DNA of 64,000 bases, from assembly GCA_035307765.1 (NCBI GenBank), contig DATGHU010000007.1, forward strand, positions 62,001 to 126,000. The letters run 5' to 3'. This document shows positions 61,885 through 64,000 of this stretch, piece by piece. The notes below the pieces were generated by a model. The model was not told where the DNA came from. It saw only the letters and a list, made by a program, of their open reading frames with translations, and searched no databases. A program made the translations under genes and the position numbers. Each line of letters opens with the position of its first letter. The first letter of the stretch is position 1. Source of the DNA: a bacterium. Its GTDB lineage: Bacteria > Sysuimicrobiota > Sysuimicrobiia > Sysuimicrobiales > Segetimicrobiaceae.

Positions 61885-64000
61885 CTAGCGATCTCCGAGC
61901 AGCCCGAGGGCGGCCGCCACCCGCTCGGGGGTGATCGGCAGTTCGGTGATCCGCACCCCCACCGCGTCTTCCACGGCATTGGCGATCGCCGCGGCCGGCG
62001 GCGCGATCGGCGGCTCGCCAATCCCTCGGGCCCCAAACGGACCCTTCCCCTCCCCCGATTCGATCAGGATGGGCTCGACGTCCGGCACGTCCAGCGACGT
62101 CGGGATCAGATAGGTCGCAAATAAGGTCGAGAGATTCACGCCGCGATCGAGCGCCACCTCTTCAAGGAGCCCGTAGCCCAGGCCCATCACCGCGCCGCCC
62201 TGGATCTGCCCCCGCACGCTCTGCGGGTTGATCGCGCGTCCCACATCGTGGCAGGCGACGTGCCGGAGCACCCGAACGGCTCCGGTCTCCGTGTCCACCT
62301 CGACCTCCACGGCATGCGCCCCGAAGGTGTAGTCCGGAAACACCCGCCCCCCGCCCCGCTCGAGGTCGACCGGATCGCCGGCGGGGGCGTGGTAAACGGC
62401 CAGGTGGCTGCGCGAGACTCCCAGGCGGGCACACTCCCGCATGATCTCCGGCAGCGGCACGCGGCGGCCGTCGGCGGCGACCGCCATCCCGTCCAGCAGC
62501 CCAACGCTCCCGGGGGCGGCCTCCAGCATCTGGGCGGCCACGGCGACCATCTGCTGGCGCAGAGCCTGGCAGGCGGCGAGCACGGCGTTGCCGGACATAT
62601 AGAGCTGGCGGGTCGCCGTCGTGGTGCCGGCGAGCGGCGTCAGCGCGCTGTCGGCGATGTGGATGGCGACGCGGGCGGGATCGAGATCGAGCACCTCGGC
62701 GGCGATCTGGCAGAGCGCCGCGGCCTGCCCCCCGCCCACGTCGGGCGCTCCCGTGCGGACCACCAGGCTCCCGTCCATTTCGAATCCCACCCAGGCGCTG
62801 GCCCAGTCGTGGAGCCAGACGATGCGGCCGTACGGCTGGATGTTGCAGGCCAGGCCGCGACCGACGCGGTGCGCGGGGGTGCTGGCGGCCCGGCGGGGGC
62901 CGAGCGCATCCCAGACCCGGCGGGCGGCTTCGATCACGCCGACGTGGGTGTCGAGCTCTTGCCCGATCGGGAGCGTGTCCCCCTTCGCCAGCGCGTTGCG
63001 GGCGCGTAGTTCGACCGGGTCGATCTGGAGGCGCCGGGCGAGTTGATCCATTTGGGACTCGTACCCCAACACCATCTGCATCGCGCCGAATCCGCGCATC
63101 GCGCTCGTCGGCGGATTGTTGGTGTAGGCCACGCGCGCCTCGATGGACACGTCCGACACCCGATAGGGACCGGCCGCGGTGACCGCGGCGTACATGAGCA
63201 CGAGCGCGCTCAAATACGCGTACGCCCCGGAATCCGCCAGGAGGTCAATCGCCTGGGCGACCACCCGGCCGTCCCGCGCGGCCCCGGTGCGGTAGCGGAG
63301 GATGAAGGGGTGCCGCTTCGGCCGCGCCAGGAGCGATTCCTGACGCGACCAGGTCATCTTCACCGGCCGCTGCGTGCGCCACGCCAGCAGGCCGAGGAAG
63401 ACCTCCACCGTGACGTCCTCTTTCCCGCCGAACCCGCCGCCGAGGTAGGGGCCGATCACCCGGACGGTGTGCTGCGGCAGGCCGAGGACCTCGGCGACGT
63501 CCCGGAAGTGCTCGATGACCTGGGTGGACACCCGAATCGTCAGGATGCCGCCGCTGTCTATCCAGGCGACCCCGGTTTCCGGCTCCAGGTAGGCGTGGTC
63601 GACGAACTGACAGCGGTAGGTCGTGTCCACCACCACATCGGCCTGGCGCAGCGCCGTCTCAGCGTCGCCGCGCCGGATGTTCCAGCGGGCCAGCAGGTTC
63701 CCGCCCTCGTGCACCGGCGGAGCGCCGGCGGCGAGCGCGGCCTCCGGATCGAACACCCCCGGCTGCGGATCGTAGTCAACCTCGATCAATTCCGCGGCCT
63801 GCTGGGCGAGCTCCCGGCTCGCCGCCGCGACCAGCGCCACCGGCTCGCCCTGATACCGCACGACGTCCTGCGCCAGGACCTGAATCCTGGCGCGGAGGGG
63901 CCCCACGTCGCTGGTCTGGCCCGGAACGTTCGTCCAGAGCGTGTTGTGGGGCACGTCCTGCGCCAAGAGGACCGCGGCCACCCCCGGAAGGGCGCGGGCC
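61885..64000 (-). CDS. Molybdenum hydroxylase (xanthine dehydrogenase/CoxL) large subunit, 5' end outside window
   Basis: The frame is open through 64000, so at least the first domain is cut off. Within 705 codons: GPYLGGGFGGKEDV, MRGFGAMQ, APDVGGGQAA and the active-site loop GARGIGEPPIAPP with the catalytic Glu. Two MoCo domains are complete. Hydroxylates an aldehyde, purine or aromatic N-heterocycle with water as oxygen source; the FAD and 2Fe-2S subunits should lie beyond 64000. Substrate unknown. Confidence 0.92.
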   Translation of the reverse strand, partial: ARALPGVAAVLLAQDVPHNTLWTNVPGQTSDVGPLRARIQVLAQDVVRYQGEPVALVAAASRELAQQAAELIEVDYDPQPGVFDPEAALAAGAPPVHEGGNLLARWNIRRGDAETALRQADVVVDTTYRCQFVDHAYLEPETGVAWIDSGGILTIRVSTQVIEHFRDVAEVLGLPQHTVRVIGPYLGGGFGGKEDVTVEVFLGLLAWRTQRPVKMTWSRQESLLARPKRHPFILRYRTGAARDGRVVAQAIDLLADSGAYAYLSALVLMYAAVTAAGPYRVSDVSIEARVAYTNNPPTSAMRGFGAMQMVLGYESQMDQLARRLQIDPVELRARNALAKGDTLPIGQELDTHVGVIEAARRVWDALGPRRAASTPAHRVGRGLACNIQPYGRIVWLHDWASAWVGFEMDGSLVVRTGAPDVGGGQAAALCQIAAEVLDLDPARVAIHIADSALTPLAGTTTATRQLYMSGNAVLAACQALRQQMVAVAAQMLEAAPGSVGLLDGMAVAADGRRVPLPEIMRECARLGVSRSHLAVYHAPAGDPVDLERGGGRVFPDYTFGAHAVEVEVDTETGAVRVLRHVACHDVGRAINPQSVRGQIQGGAVMGLGYGLLEEVALDRGVNLSTLFATYLIPTSLDVPDVEPILIESGEGKGPFGARGIGEPPIAPPAAAIANAVEDAVGVRITELPITPERVAAALGLLGDR

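Noticed and set aside
1-64000. CRISPR arrays, prophage structural genes or rRNA
   Set aside because: No regularly spaced direct repeats, capsid or tail genes, or rRNA-like stretches were seen on reading both strands.

Overview
The window is a high-GC bacterial chromosome segment. No rRNA or other taxonomic marker is present, so the source cannot be named. Several traits point to a monoderm-like or deep-branching terrestrial lineage (Armatimonadota, Chloroflexota, Thermaerobacter-type Firmicutes or similar): a T-box leader on the ilv/leu operon, the short HisG plus HisZ form of ATP phosphoribosyltransferase, citramalate synthase, Tat-exported solute-binding proteins, and dense ATGA/GTGA start-stop overlaps. 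This is inference.

Layout. Positions 1-3116 hold the start of a histidine operon (hisZ-hisG-hisD-like) with its own promoter and two palindromes. Positions 3178-4940 hold panE, a YerC/YecD TrpR-like regulator and ccmH. Positions 5111-13034 hold a complete T-box-controlled branched-chain operon, ilvB-ilvH-ilvC-leuA-cimA-leuB. Positions 13127-19277 are mixed: a membrane protein, a methyltransferase, an M20 peptidase, an amidohydrolase, a Tat-exported NMT1-type binding protein, a c-type cytochrome and tRNA-Arg(CCG). Positions 19332-20427 are an IS256-family element with perfect 8-bp target duplications but an internally deleted transposase. Positions 20472-26261 carry a polymer-forming-domain membrane protein, a GT2 glycosyltransferase, a ComB-like phosphatase, an M48 protease, TatD and a FAD oxidoreductase.

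Positions 26495-29980 look like a remnant of a conjugative or plasmid-like element: a VirD4/TraG coupling ATPase, a replication-relaxation protein and an SSB without the usual acidic tip. The ssb promoter is covered by tandem 8-mers, and two hairpins precede the replication-relaxation gene. Next come an EamA transporter, a PLP decarboxylase, a damaged nitroreductase/M24 locus (frameshift plus fusion), a secreted protein, a heterodimeric ABC exporter, a pterin dehydratase and a FAH-family hydrolase.

Positions 40452-64000 form one long minus-strand catabolic island. Its upstream part (64000 to 50230) has a molybdenum hydroxylase subunit, an aminotransferase, an IclR regulator, a DHDPS-type aldolase, an MDR dehydrogenase, three enolase-superfamily enzymes, an M20 hydrolase and a polar amino-acid ABC transporter interleaved with these enzymes. 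Its downstream part (50188 to 40452) has a second aminotransferase, two ceramidase-like hydrolases, a Dpp-type peptide ABC transporter without visible ATPases, a DoeB-like deacylase and a creatininase-family amidohydrolase. The layout suggests import and stepwise hydrolysis of N-acylated or sugar-acid/amino-acid conjugates. The actual substrate cannot be read from sequence; this island and the VirD4 module are the best candidates for undescribed biology here.
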